Positions 7,194 to 13,838 of a stretch of 13,838 nt of DNA are shown here, piece after piece. A program made the translations under genes and the position numbers. This DNA is from DATHGT01 sp035317605 (GTDB taxonomy: Bacteria > Methylomirabilota > Methylomirabilia > Rokubacteriales > CSP1-6). Location of the stretch: positions 1 through 13,838 of the forward strand of contig DATHGT010000192.1 of the NCBI GenBank assembly GCA_035317605.1. The letters are read 5' to 3'. The notes beneath the pieces are model-generated. The model ran no database searches. It was not told the origin of the DNA and saw only the letters and a program-made list of their open reading frames with translations. Position 1 is the first letter of the stretch, and the number at the start of each line of letters is the position of its first letter.

Positions 7194-7960
7194 CGGTAGT
7201 GCGGGATGCCGAGGGTGAAGCCGCCGTCGGCGGTGAAGAGGGCGCCGGTGCAGTAGCTCGACTCGGGGGAGAGCAGGAAGAGCGCGACGCTCACGACCTC
7301 CATCGGATCCCCAACGCGAGACATCGGGATGCGCGCGAGCTTGGCGGCGTGCTCGGCGCGCGCGTCGTCGCCGCCGGCCGCCGTGGCCTGCACGCGCTCG
7401 GTGCCGATGACGCCCGGGAGAATCGCGTTCACGCGGATGCCGTGGGGCGCCAGCTCGACGGCCGCCACCGCGGTGAGCTGATTGAGCCCGGCCTTGGACG
7501 CGCCGTAGTGCGCGATGCCCGGGCGGGCCAGCCGGCTGGAGGTCGACGAGATGTTGACGATGCTCCCGCCGCCGCCGTCGGCGATCATCCCCCGCGCCAC
7601 CGCCTGCGTGACCAGGAACGGCCCGCGGAGATTGACGGCCATCACCCGATCCCACTCGTCGACGGCTAGATCCAGCAACGGCGTCACCGGATAGATGCCG
7701 GCGCAGTTGACCAGCCCGCCGATCGGCCCCGCGAGCCTCCGCGCCTCAGTCGTCATCCGGTCCACGTCTTCACGATTCGTGACGTCGGCGGTCAGCGTCC
7801 ACGCCGCGCCGTTGATCTTCTGCCGCGTAGTGTCCAGCCCCGGGGCGTCGACGTCACACAGCACGACAGGCGTTCCGCGACGGCCCAGCTCTTCCGAGAG
7901 CGCGCGGCCGATGCCCGACGCGGCCCCGGTGACCACGACCGCGCGCGATCGCCCATCCAC
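7190..7960 (-). CDS. Classical short-chain dehydrogenase/reductase (SDR)
   Basis: This 256-residue Rossmann-fold oxidoreductase interconverts an alcohol and a carbonyl (or a related C=N/C=C reduction) with a nicotinamide cofactor in the cytosol. It has the cofactor motif TGAASGIG (11-18), Asp36 at the end of strand 2 favouring NAD(H) over NADP(H), NCAG (85-88), Asn110, catalytic Ser139, and Tyr152-x-x-x-Lys156 in YGASK. Length and motifs fit classical SDRs (FabG-like) and all tetrad residues are present. The start is a GTG at 7960 with GGAAGGA about 10 nt upstream. The stop overlaps livG (ATGA), binding it into the operon. Its substrate is unknown; by context it acts on the imported compound or a product of the HyuAB/FAD-oxidoreductase reactions. 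Confidence 0.9.
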
Positions 7961-7986
7961 GCTCAGCGTCCTTCCCGACTCGCCGC

Positions 7987-8014
7987 GCCGGCGACGATGA
8001 TCGCGGGCGCCGGC
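7987..8014 (-). other. Intercistronic GC-rich hairpin between hyuB and the SDR gene
   Basis: In the only sizeable gap of the operon (7961-8014), GCCGGCG (7987-7993) and CGCCGGC (8008-8014) can pair as a 7-bp stem with a 14-nt loop, directly after the hyuB stop codon. There is no U-run, so it is unlikely to be a full intrinsic terminator. It could stabilise or separate the upstream and downstream mRNA. In such GC-rich DNA a chance occurrence is quite possible. Confidence 0.3.
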
Positions 8015-9820
8015 TCAGTCACGGGACGGGCTCTCGACCAGCGGGCCGAAGTAATCGCCGCGGTGGAACATGCGCAGGGGACCACGCTTCGACGCGCGCA
8101 GCGCGGCCGTCGCTTCGGCCTCGACGTCGCCGTGGGCGTCGAGGACCACGCCGTAGTCCTCCTCCGCGGACTCGCGGGAGACGAAGCCGCCGGCCACGTC
8201 GCGGGCCACGCGCTCGGCGGGCCGATCGAGCGGATCGCCCCAGCCCCCGCCGCCGCTGGTGGACAGCCGCACGACGTCGCCCCGGCGCAGCACGTTGCCG
8301 TCCGACATCGGAGCCAGTATCCGTTCGTCGGCGCGTCCCGGATTCACCACGCAGCGGCCGGGACGGCCGGCCCGGCCGCCGTTCACGCCGGCGGGCGGGA
8401 ACAGGATGTTGTCCTGGCGGATGGCGATCACCGCCTCGTCGGCGAGCAGCTCGATCTCCCGGATCACCCCGCAGCCCCCGCGAAAGCGGCCGGGACCGCC
8501 GGAGTCGCGGTGGAGCGCGTATTGGCGGAGCCGCATGGGAAAGACCATCTCGATGAACTCGGCCGGGTAGTTCTTCTGGGCGACGTAGTAGATCGCGTCG
8601 AGCCCGTCGGCGAACGGGCGCGCGCCGTAGCCCACCGCGATCCCGTCGCTGCACAGGAAGAACTCGCCGGAGCGGTCGACGCCGCGCAGGAAGTAGATGT
8701 TGTAGACGGAATTCGCGGCGGGCACGTCGCCCTCGGTGGCGAGCGCGAGCAGCGCCAGCATGCTCGACTGCACCCGCGCCAGCGTGTGGGCGCGGGTGCC
8801 GAGCGCGGCCGGCCAGCGCGGTTGCAGGATGCTGCCCGGACGCACCAGCACCTCGTCGATCGCGTCCTGGGCGCCGTCGTTGAGCAGCACGGTGGGATGG
8901 CCTGACAGGAGATAGATGCCGAGGATCAGCTTGGGCACGCTCTCGTGCATGATGAAGTTGATCGGGCCCCGCGCCTGATCGTCGCTCTCCCGCGTGTCGA
9001 TCACGATGCGCCCGCCGTCCTTCACCAGACGCGCGCGGACGTGAAACGGGCGATCGCTCATCCCGTCGCCGTCCACCGCGTCCTCGGTGGCGTAGGTCCC
9101 GTCGGGGATGCGCGACTCGAGCGTCTTGCGGATCGTGTCCCGGCACTGGCGCTCGAAGAAGGCCCAGGCGTCCTGCACCGTGTCGGGGCCGAAGCGATCG
9201 AACAGCTCGAGCACCCGGCGCTCCCCGAGCTGGCAGCCGGCCAGCACGGCGCGGATGTCGCCGCGCAGGATATCGGGAAAGCGCGAGTTGCGCAGGAAGA
9301 TCCGGAACACCTCGTCGTTGAGCACGCCCTCGCGGTAGATGCGCACGGCGGGCACGATGATGCCTTCGTGGAAGATCTCGGTGGCGTCGGGCGAGATGCT
9401 GCCCGCGCGCAGGCCGCCGATGTCCCAGAAGTGCCCCCAGGTCTGCGAGAACGCGACGAGCCGGCCGCGGTGGAAGACGGGCGCCGCGAACACCATGTCG
9501 GGCGAGTGCGAGACCCCGCCGCGCGAGCCGTGACAGTCGTTGTACCAGTAGAGGTCGCCGGGGCGCATGGTGTCGGCCGGGTACTGGGCGAAGACGATCT
9601 CCATGAGGTTGCCGAAGAGCGGCAGCATGGTGCCGCACACCACCCGCCCGCGCGCGTCGAGGATGCCCGCGAAGTAGTCGTTCTTCTCGCGGATGAAGGG
9701 CGACATCGCGGTGCGCTCGATGACCGCCTCCATCTCGGCCTGGGCCGCGCGCAGCGCGCCCTTGACGATCTCGCGGGTGACCGGATCGCTCGGTGCCGCC
9801 CGCGGCCTCGCGCGCGTCAT
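8015..9820 (-). CDS. hyuB: Hydantoinase B / oxoprolinase family subunit (HyuB)
   Basis: This 601-residue protein is the B subunit of the ATP-dependent HyuA/HyuB enzymes (N-methylhydantoinase, 5-oxoprolinase; also related to acetone and acetophenone carboxylases). With HyuA it opens a cyclic or other amide in the cytosol. The N-terminal MSPFIREKNDYFAGILDARG (39-58), GDLYWYNDCHG (88-98), GHFWDIGG (129-136) and near-terminal SGGGGWGDPLDR (522-533) are the conserved HyuB blocks. The ATG at 9820 overlaps the hyuA stop as ATGA. The frame stays open far upstream across hyuA, but that part is only a shadow and not a fusion. The tail beyond the glycine-rich block adds about 70 residues, ending MFHRGDYFGPLVESPSRD. 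The exact substrate is not determined by sequence. Confidence 0.9.
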   Translation of the reverse strand: MTRARPRAAPSDPVTREIVKGALRAAQAEMEAVIERTAMSPFIREKNDYFAGILDARGRVVCGTMLPLFGNLMEIVFAQYPADTMRPGDLYWYNDCHGSRGGVSHSPDMVFAAPVFHRGRLVAFSQTWGHFWDIGGLRAGSISPDATEIFHEGIIVPAVRIYREGVLNDEVFRIFLRNSRFPDILRGDIRAVLAGCQLGERRVLELFDRFGPDTVQDAWAFFERQCRDTIRKTLESRIPDGTYATEDAVDGDGMSDRPFHVRARLVKDGGRIVIDTRESDDQARGPINFIMHESVPKLILGIYLLSGHPTVLLNDGAQDAIDEVLVRPGSILQPRWPAALGTRAHTLARVQSSMLALLALATEGDVPAANSVYNIYFLRGVDRSGEFFLCSDGIAVGYGARPFADGLDAIYYVAQKNYPAEFIEMVFPMRLRQYALHRDSGGPGRFRGGCGVIREIELLADEAVIAIRQDNILFPPAGVNGGRAGRPGRCVVNPGRADERILAPMSDGNVLRRGDVVRLSTSGGGGWGDPLDRPAERVARDVAGGFVSRESAEEDYGVVLDAHGDVEAEATAALRASKRGPLRMFHRGDYFGPLVESPSRD

Positions 9821-11892
9821 CGGCGCGCGCTCTCGGTGACGACGAGCGTGCCGACGCGATCGGCGCGGGCGCGCTGACCGGGCAGGATCACGACCGTCGA
9901 GTCGGGCTGCTCCACGATCGCCGGGCCCTTCACCGTGGAGCCGGTGACCAGCCCGTCGCGCTCGACGCACGGGCACTCGATCCAGCCGTGACCGGTGAAG
10001 TAAACCGCGCGCGTGGTGACGCGACGCCGTCGGCGCGGGGCGTCTCCGGGCGACGTCGCCTGGACGGGCAGCGCGAAGCGCCTCACCTGGCCCGACGCGG
10101 TCAGACGCAGGGTGACGATCTCGACGGGCGCGTCGGGCAGCGCGTACGTGTACAGCCGCTCGTGCGCGGCGTGGAATCTCGCGATCAACGAATCGAGGGC
10201 GAGGTCCTCGCCCGGCCACGGCACCGTGATCTCGAAGCCCTGGTGGCGATAGCGCAGGTCGGCCAGCCGCGCGAGACGACGCCGCGCCGGGGGCACGCGC
10301 TCGTCGGCCAGCCACTGGCTCGCCTGCCCCTCGAGGTCGGCGTAGATGGCGGCGATGGCGGCGCGGTCGTAGTCCGGCGGCTTCTGGAGACTCGTGCGCG
10401 CGTAGTCGTTGCGCACCTCGGTGCCGAGCAGACCGAACGTCGACAGCACGCCGGGATGGCGCGGCACCACGACCGTGCGCATGCCCAGCAGCCTGGCCAG
10501 CTCGGCGCCGTGCAGCGGGCCGGCGCCGCCGAACGGGACCAGCGCGAACTCGCGCGGGTCGTGGCCGCGCTCGACCGAGACCAGCCGGATGGCGCCGACC
10601 ATGTTGTTGTTGACGATGTCGAGGATGCCGCACGCCGCGGCCTCGAGCGACAACCCGAGCGGGCGCGCCACGCGCTCCTCGACGGCCCGGCGCGCGCGCT
10701 CGACGTCGAGCGCCATCTCGCCCCCCAGCAGGTGCGGCGGAATGCGGCCGAGGACGAGGTGGGCGTCGGTCACCGTCGGCTCCTCGCCGCCCCCGCCGTA
10801 ACACGCGGGGCCGGGCTGAGCACCCGCGCTCTCGGGACCGACCGTGAGGGCGCCGTCGTCGGTGACCCGCGCGATCGAGCCGCCACCGGCGCCGATCGTG
10901 TGGATGTCGATCATGGGCAGCGGCAGCGGCCACGCGCCGACGCGTCCCTCCGTGGTGATCGAGGCCTCGCCGTCTCGAATCAGGCACACGTCGGCGCTGG
11001 TGCCCCCCACGTCGACCGAGATCACGTCTCCGAATCCGGACGCCTCGCCGATCAAGCGCGCGCCGATCACCCCGGCCGCGGGGCCGGACAGCGCGGTGTG
11101 GATCGCCTGGGCGCGGATCGCCTCGGCACCGACGACCCCGCCGTTGGATTTCATGATGGCCAGCGGCGCCGTGATCCGGCGCTCGCTCAGCCGCTCGGTG
11201 AGCCGGCCCACGTAGCGGCCGACCAGCGGCTCCACGGACGCGTTCAGCACGGTGACCATCGAGCGCTCGAACTCGCGGAAGACCGGCAGCACCTCGCTCG
11301 ACAGCGACACCGCGCACCGCGGGTGCTCCTCGCGCACCAGCGCGCGGGCGCGGCGCTCGTGGGCTCCGTCGGCGTAACTGTGCAGGAAGCACACGGCCAC
11401 CGACGCGATCCCGGCCTCCCGCAGACACCGCGCCGCCTCGCGCACCGCGGTCTCGTCGAGCGCCTCGATCTCGTCACCGTCGACGCCGACGCGGCCGGGG
11501 ATCTCGAAGATCAGCTCGGGCGGCACCGGGCGGGCGGGCTTGACCCAGGCGAACATGTTGGCGCGCCGGGGAATGTCGTGGCGCCCGATCTCGAGCACGT
11601 AGCGGAATCCCGCCGTCGTGAGCAGCCCGGCCGCCGCCCCCTTGCCCTCGAGGATCGCGTTGGTCGCGGTCGTCGTCCCGTGCAGCACGTGGCTCAGCGC
11701 CGCGTGGCGCGCGCCGGCCAGCGCCAGCGCCTTGTCGATCCCGGCGAGAAATCCCTCGGACGGATCGTGCGGGGTCGTGGGCGTCTTGGTGATCCACAGC
11801 CGACCGGTTCTCCCATCCCGCAGCGTGACGTCGGTGAACGTTCCACCGACGTCGAGAGCGATCGCGTACGACGGCCGGTTCGCGTGTTTCAC
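9817..11892 (-). CDS. hyuA: Hydantoinase A / oxoprolinase family ATPase subunit (HyuA)
   Basis: This 691-residue protein is the ATP-using A subunit of an N-methylhydantoinase/5-oxoprolinase-type enzyme, with an actin/Hsp70-like nucleotide fold. Conserved blocks in order: LDVGGTFTDV (13-22), the phosphate loop; HGTTTATNA (71-79); SGPAAGV (269-275); DVGGTSAD (294-301), the second phosphate loop; IGAGGGSI (333-340); PFGGAGPLHG further on; and the C-terminal third typical of HyuA. Length matches the family (about 680-720). The start is a GTG at 11892 that overlaps the stop of the FAD oxidoreductase gene as GTGA and has only a weak ribosome binding site, so translation is probably coupled. With HyuB directly downstream this makes a complete two-subunit enzyme. 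Hydantoinase, oxoprolinase and related carboxylase roles cannot be told apart here. Confidence 0.92.
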   Translation of the reverse strand: MKHANRPSYAIALDVGGTFTDVTLRDGRTGRLWITKTPTTPHDPSEGFLAGIDKALALAGARHAALSHVLHGTTTATNAILEGKGAAAGLLTTAGFRYVLEIGRHDIPRRANMFAWVKPARPVPPELIFEIPGRVGVDGDEIEALDETAVREAARCLREAGIASVAVCFLHSYADGAHERRARALVREEHPRCAVSLSSEVLPVFREFERSMVTVLNASVEPLVGRYVGRLTERLSERRITAPLAIMKSNGGVVGAEAIRAQAIHTALSGPAAGVIGARLIGEASGFGDVISVDVGGTSADVCLIRDGEASITTEGRVGAWPLPLPMIDIHTIGAGGGSIARVTDDGALTVGPESAGAQPGPACYGGGGEEPTVTDAHLVLGRIPPHLLGGEMALDVERARRAVEERVARPLGLSLEAAACGILDIVNNNMVGAIRLVSVERGHDPREFALVPFGGAGPLHGAELARLLGMRTVVVPRHPGVLSTFGLLGTEVRNDYARTSLQKPPDYDRAAIAAIYADLEGQASQWLADERVPPARRRLARLADLRYRHQGFEITVPWPGEDLALDSLIARFHAAHERLYTYALPDAPVEIVTLRLTASGQVRRFALPVQATSPGDAPRRRRRVTTRAVYFTGHGWIECPCVERDGLVTGSTVKGPAIVEQPDSTVVILPGQRARADRVGTLVVTESARR

Positions 11893-13181
11893 AGAACGTT
11901 CTTCGGGTTGCCGATGGCGCCTTCGGCGAAGCGCGAGAAGCGGAAGCCGGAGACGTCGAGCGAGGTCTTGCCGTCGACGATCAGCTCGGAGACGAGGCGT
12001 CCGGCGACCGGCCCCATCGCGAACCCGTGGCCGCTGAACCCGGTGGCCAGCACGAAGCCTCGGAGGCCGGGCACCTCACCCAGGACCGGCACGAGATCGG
12101 GCGTGGCGTCGATGTACCCGGCCCAGCTTCGCGCGATGTCGAGGGGCGGTAACGACGGCAGCACCCGCTGAAGCTCGGCGAGACTCCTGCGCACCTTGGC
12201 CGGATTCGGAGCGGGGTCGATGCCGCGGTCCCACGCGAGCGGACGCCGCCGCGCCTCGGAGCCGGGCAGCGCGGCGCGGAGACTCCGCAGCAACGGTCGC
12301 CCGACGTGAAAGCGGAACAGCGCCTTGTTCTTCCAGTAGTTCGGCAGGAAGAAGGGGACCTGCCGGAGCGAGTCGAGCGTGACGTCGTGATCGAGCGCCC
12401 CGCCCGCCGCGATGTTGAAGCTCCCATCGCGCCGCTGGCGGAACGCGACGCCAGGACCCCACACCGCGCACGCCGTGACCGGCGGCGCCGCGGTCGTGCG
12501 CGCCACGGTTCCGCGCACCCATCGCTGAGGCAGCTCGAACCCGAGCGTGCGCGCCAGCCGCGACGACCACGCGCCGGCCGCGCACACGACGGAGCTTGCG
12601 CGGATCTCGCCCTGCTCGGTGACGACGCCGCTCACCGCGCCGGCGCTCGTCGTCACGCCCTGCACCGCGCAGTCGAAGTGAATCGCCGCGCCGTGGCTTC
12701 GCGCCGCGCGCGCGAACGCGTCGGTCGTCTTCTCGGGATCCGCGTGTCCGTCGCCCGGCGTGTGCATGCCGCCCACCCACGAACCGCCGAGTCCCGGGAC
12801 GACCGCACCGAGATCGCGACCGCGGAGCAAACGCGTTTCCAGACCAAACTCGCGCGCGACGGGCAGCCACGCCTCGAAGCGCGCCATGCGCGCCTCGTCA
12901 GCCGCCAGCGCGAGATTGCCGCCCTGGATCCACTCGATGTCCGCGTCCAGCTCCCGCTCGAGCCCCCGCCAGATCCGATTGGCCTCCATCACCAGCGGCA
13001 CCTCGAGCGGATCGCGCCCCTGCTGCCGCACGAACCCCCAGTTCTTCCGCGACTGCTCCCCCGCGACGCTCGCGCGCTCCACCACGACCACCCGCACGCC
13101 CCGCCGCGCGAGATGGTAGGCTGTCGCGCACCCGACAATCCCCGCCCCCACGACGACGACGTCCGCCTCACGCTCGATCAC
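11889..13181 (-). CDS. FAD-dependent amine / D-amino-acid oxidoreductase (DAO family)
   Basis: From the GTG at 13181 this is a 430-residue flavoenzyme of the DAO superfamily (glycine/sarcosine oxidase, D-amino-acid dehydrogenase), oxidising a C-N bond of an amino acid or N-methyl amino acid. VVVVGAGIVGCATAYHLA holds the dinucleotide motif Gly12-x-Gly14-x-x-Gly17, and Glu35 ends strand 2 (VVVVERA). SRKNWGF (44-50) is a likely flavin contact, and the C-terminal ATGFSGHGFAMGPVAGRL (from about 378) is the typical DAO end block. I chose 13181 because family members begin a few residues before the first strand; the frame is open up to a GTG at 13331 (480 residues) with further GTGs, but the extra 50 residues look non-conserved and no start has a strong ribosome binding site. 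First gene of the operon, overlapping hyuA by 4 nt. Confidence 0.82.
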   Translation of the reverse strand: MIEREADVVVVGAGIVGCATAYHLARRGVRVVVVERASVAGEQSRKNWGFVRQQGRDPLEVPLVMEANRIWRGLERELDADIEWIQGGNLALAADEARMARFEAWLPVAREFGLETRLLRGRDLGAVVPGLGGSWVGGMHTPGDGHADPEKTTDAFARAARSHGAAIHFDCAVQGVTTSAGAVSGVVTEQGEIRASSVVCAAGAWSSRLARTLGFELPQRWVRGTVARTTAAPPVTACAVWGPGVAFRQRRDGSFNIAAGGALDHDVTLDSLRQVPFFLPNYWKNKALFRFHVGRPLLRSLRAALPGSEARRRPLAWDRGIDPAPNPAKVRRSLAELQRVLPSLPPLDIARSWAGYIDATPDLVPVLGEVPGLRGFVLATGFSGHGFAMGPVAGRLVSELIVDGKTSLDVSGFRFSRFAEGAIGNPKNVL

Positions 13182-13385
13182 GGCGCGCCCATCGTCGATG
13201 AAAGCCCCCGGGGTGTCAATGAGCGCCCCGGCGATGTCCCCAAAGCGCGCCCGGCGCCGCGGGGGCTCCACTGAACGCCTGATCGTGACCTCGCTGGTGA
13301 TCACGTTCACCCGCCACCACGCGGTGACCACTGCTCACACCACCACTTGACCACCACCATCCGGGCGTCCCCGAACGGGCGGTCT

Positions 13386-13391
13386 ATTATC
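13386..13391 (-). promoter_or_regulatory. Candidate -10 box for the nine-gene operon
   Basis: On the minus strand GATAAT (5 of 6 to TATAAT) sits in TTTTGATAATAG, the most AT-rich patch of the divergent region. No good -35 box lies 16-18 bp upstream (CCGGCG at 17 bp), so any promoter would need an activator. The predicted transcript would start near 13379, about 200 nt before the GTG at 13181 or 48 nt before the one at 13331. Confidence 0.25.
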
Positions 13392-13530
13392 AAAAGGTGC
13401 TGTGGCCCGCCGGCCCCATGGCGGGAAGTTCCGATCCTTTCAGCGTTGTGCGGCGTTTCCAATCGGTCGACGCCCGGCCAGTCACGTGGGCAGCCGCCTG
13501 ACGTCTGCGGGCGCGGGACGGATCACCGTT

Positions 13531-13545
13531 TGGCATCCCGCTTGC
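13531..13545 (+). promoter_or_regulatory. Sigma-54-type -24/-12 promoter element
   Basis: TGGCATCCCGCTTGC matches the sigma-54 consensus TGGCACN5TTGC at all but one fixed position, with the GG and GC doublets at the required distance. It points towards the regulator gene. The start of transcription would be about 13557, only 2 nt before the ATG at 13559, so the mRNA would be leaderless or translation would begin at a later codon such as the ATG at 13577. Confidence 0.45.
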
Positions 13546-13558
13546 CGGTACCGACGAC

Positions 13559-13838
13559 ATGCGCGCGCCGCGCGTGATGATCGCCGTGTCCGACCCGGGC
13601 GTTCTCAGCAGCGTCCGGTTGGCGGTCGCGCGCAGCGGTGTCGAGATCGTCGAATCGACGGGCGGGGCCGGCGTTCTGAAGTCCCTCGACGTCTCCCCGT
13701 CCGACCTGATCGTCATCGCACCGCCCCGAACCGAGTCGTGGGCCTGGCTGGAGACGGCGCGGGAGGTGCGGCAGCGCAATGCCGGCATCCCCATCATCCT
13801 GATCACCCTCGACAGCAGCGAACATCTCGCCGTCGCCG
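13559..13838 (+). CDS. Partial regulator with receiver-like N-terminal domain
   Basis: An open frame from ATG 13559 runs off the window after 93 codons. It has the alternating strand/helix pattern of a response-regulator receiver domain: strand 1 VMIAVSDPGVLSSVRLAV (residues 6-23), strand 3 DLIVIAPPRTES (about 52-63), and strand 4 IPIILITLDSSEHLAV. The acidic pocket of strand 1 is reduced to Asp12, and where the phosphorylated Asp normally follows strand 3 there is Ala-Pro-Pro, so it is probably not phosphorylated in the usual way. The output domain is outside the window; a DNA-binding or sigma-54-activator domain is plausible. There is no clear ribosome binding site before the ATG, and the next in-frame ATG is at 13577. 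Being divergent to the nine-gene operon, it is a candidate regulator of that operon. Confidence 0.6.
   Translation, partial: MRAPRVMIAVSDPGVLSSVRLAVARSGVEIVESTGGAGVLKSLDVSPSDLIVIAPPRTESWAWLETAREVRQRNAGIPIILITLDSSEHLAVA

Larger units (their letters stand above)
13182..13558. other. Divergent intergenic region between the operon and the regulator gene
   Basis: This 377-bp stretch separates the minus-strand nine-gene operon from the plus-strand regulator. I see no convincing gene in it. It holds an AT-rich patch with a -10-like box (13386-13391), an inverted repeat CCCGCC (13406-13411) / GGCGGG (13420-13425) with an 8-nt loop, and a sigma-54-like element (13531-13545). Up to 150 bp on the left could be coding if the oxidoreductase starts at 13331. 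Confidence 0.6.

Noticed and set aside
7194..7655. N-terminal extension of livG
   Set aside because: It overlaps the SDR gene in another frame with low-complexity sequence; LivG homology begins at the ATG at 7193.
9821..11428. Apparent 535-residue N-terminal extension of hyuB
   Set aside because: The frame lacks stops only because of the GC-rich codon use of hyuA, which is clearly coded in another frame here. The translated extension is Arg/Ala/Gly-rich with no domain, and hyuB has a coupled ATG at 9820.
9793..12171. 792-codon plus-strand open frame
   Set aside because: It lies antisense to hyuB, hyuA and the FAD oxidoreductase, has low-complexity Arg/Ala/Asp/His-rich composition, and shows no motif. 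It is a compositional shadow.
13347..13390. TTGACC and TATTAT as a plus-strand promoter
   Set aside because: The spacer is 32 bp, far too long for a sigma-70 promoter.

Overview
This is a very GC-rich bacterial chromosomal window. Gene starts overlap preceding stops by a few bases, and GTG starts are common (five of the nine genes in the main operon, if the start I chose for the oxidoreductase is right). Together with the gene content (Liv-type transporter, HyuA/HyuB, amine oxidase, gentisate dioxygenase-like bicupin) this suggests a soil or sediment heterotroph, for example Rokubacteria/Methylomirabilota or a proteobacterium. The sequence alone does not fix the taxon.

Left edge (1-775, minus strand): a graveyard of gene pieces. 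Reading leftwards there is a class III nucleotide cyclase fragment, a C-terminal piece of a formylglycine-generating-enzyme (FGE/SUMF1) fold protein in another frame, a 44-codon piece matching the N-terminus of reverse transcriptases found in diversity-generating retroelements (DGRs), and the start of a lipoprotein that runs off the window. An FGE-fold C-terminus followed 31 nt later by such an RT start is the layout of a DGR target plus RT, so I read this as a decayed DGR-like cassette.

776-2635 (plus strand): a promoter with an inverted repeat between its -35 and -10 boxes drives an unusual ORF joining a retropepsin-like aspartic protease to a Phd/YefM antitoxin. Its stop overlaps (ATGA) the start of a gentisate 1,2-dioxygenase-family bicupin, in the place where a toxin gene would normally sit.

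13181-2625 (minus strand): one compact run of nine genes: FAD amine/amino-acid oxidoreductase, hyuA, hyuB, SDR dehydrogenase, livG, livF, livK, livH, livM. Spacings are -8 to +20 nt, except 54 nt between hyuB and the SDR gene. The inferred logic is import of a small amide, hydantoin or amino-acid-like compound by a periplasmic-binding-protein ABC transporter, ATP-dependent ring or amide opening by HyuAB, and oxidation by the FAD enzyme and the SDR. N-methylhydantoin to sarcosine chemistry is one candidate; the substrate is not proven. The operon ends by overlapping the convergent bicupin gene by 11 bp.

Right edge (13182-13838): a 377-bp divergent intergenic region with a well-spaced sigma-54-type -24/-12 element, then the start of a plus-strand regulator with a receiver-like domain that appears to lack the phospho-acceptor aspartate. 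It runs off the window.
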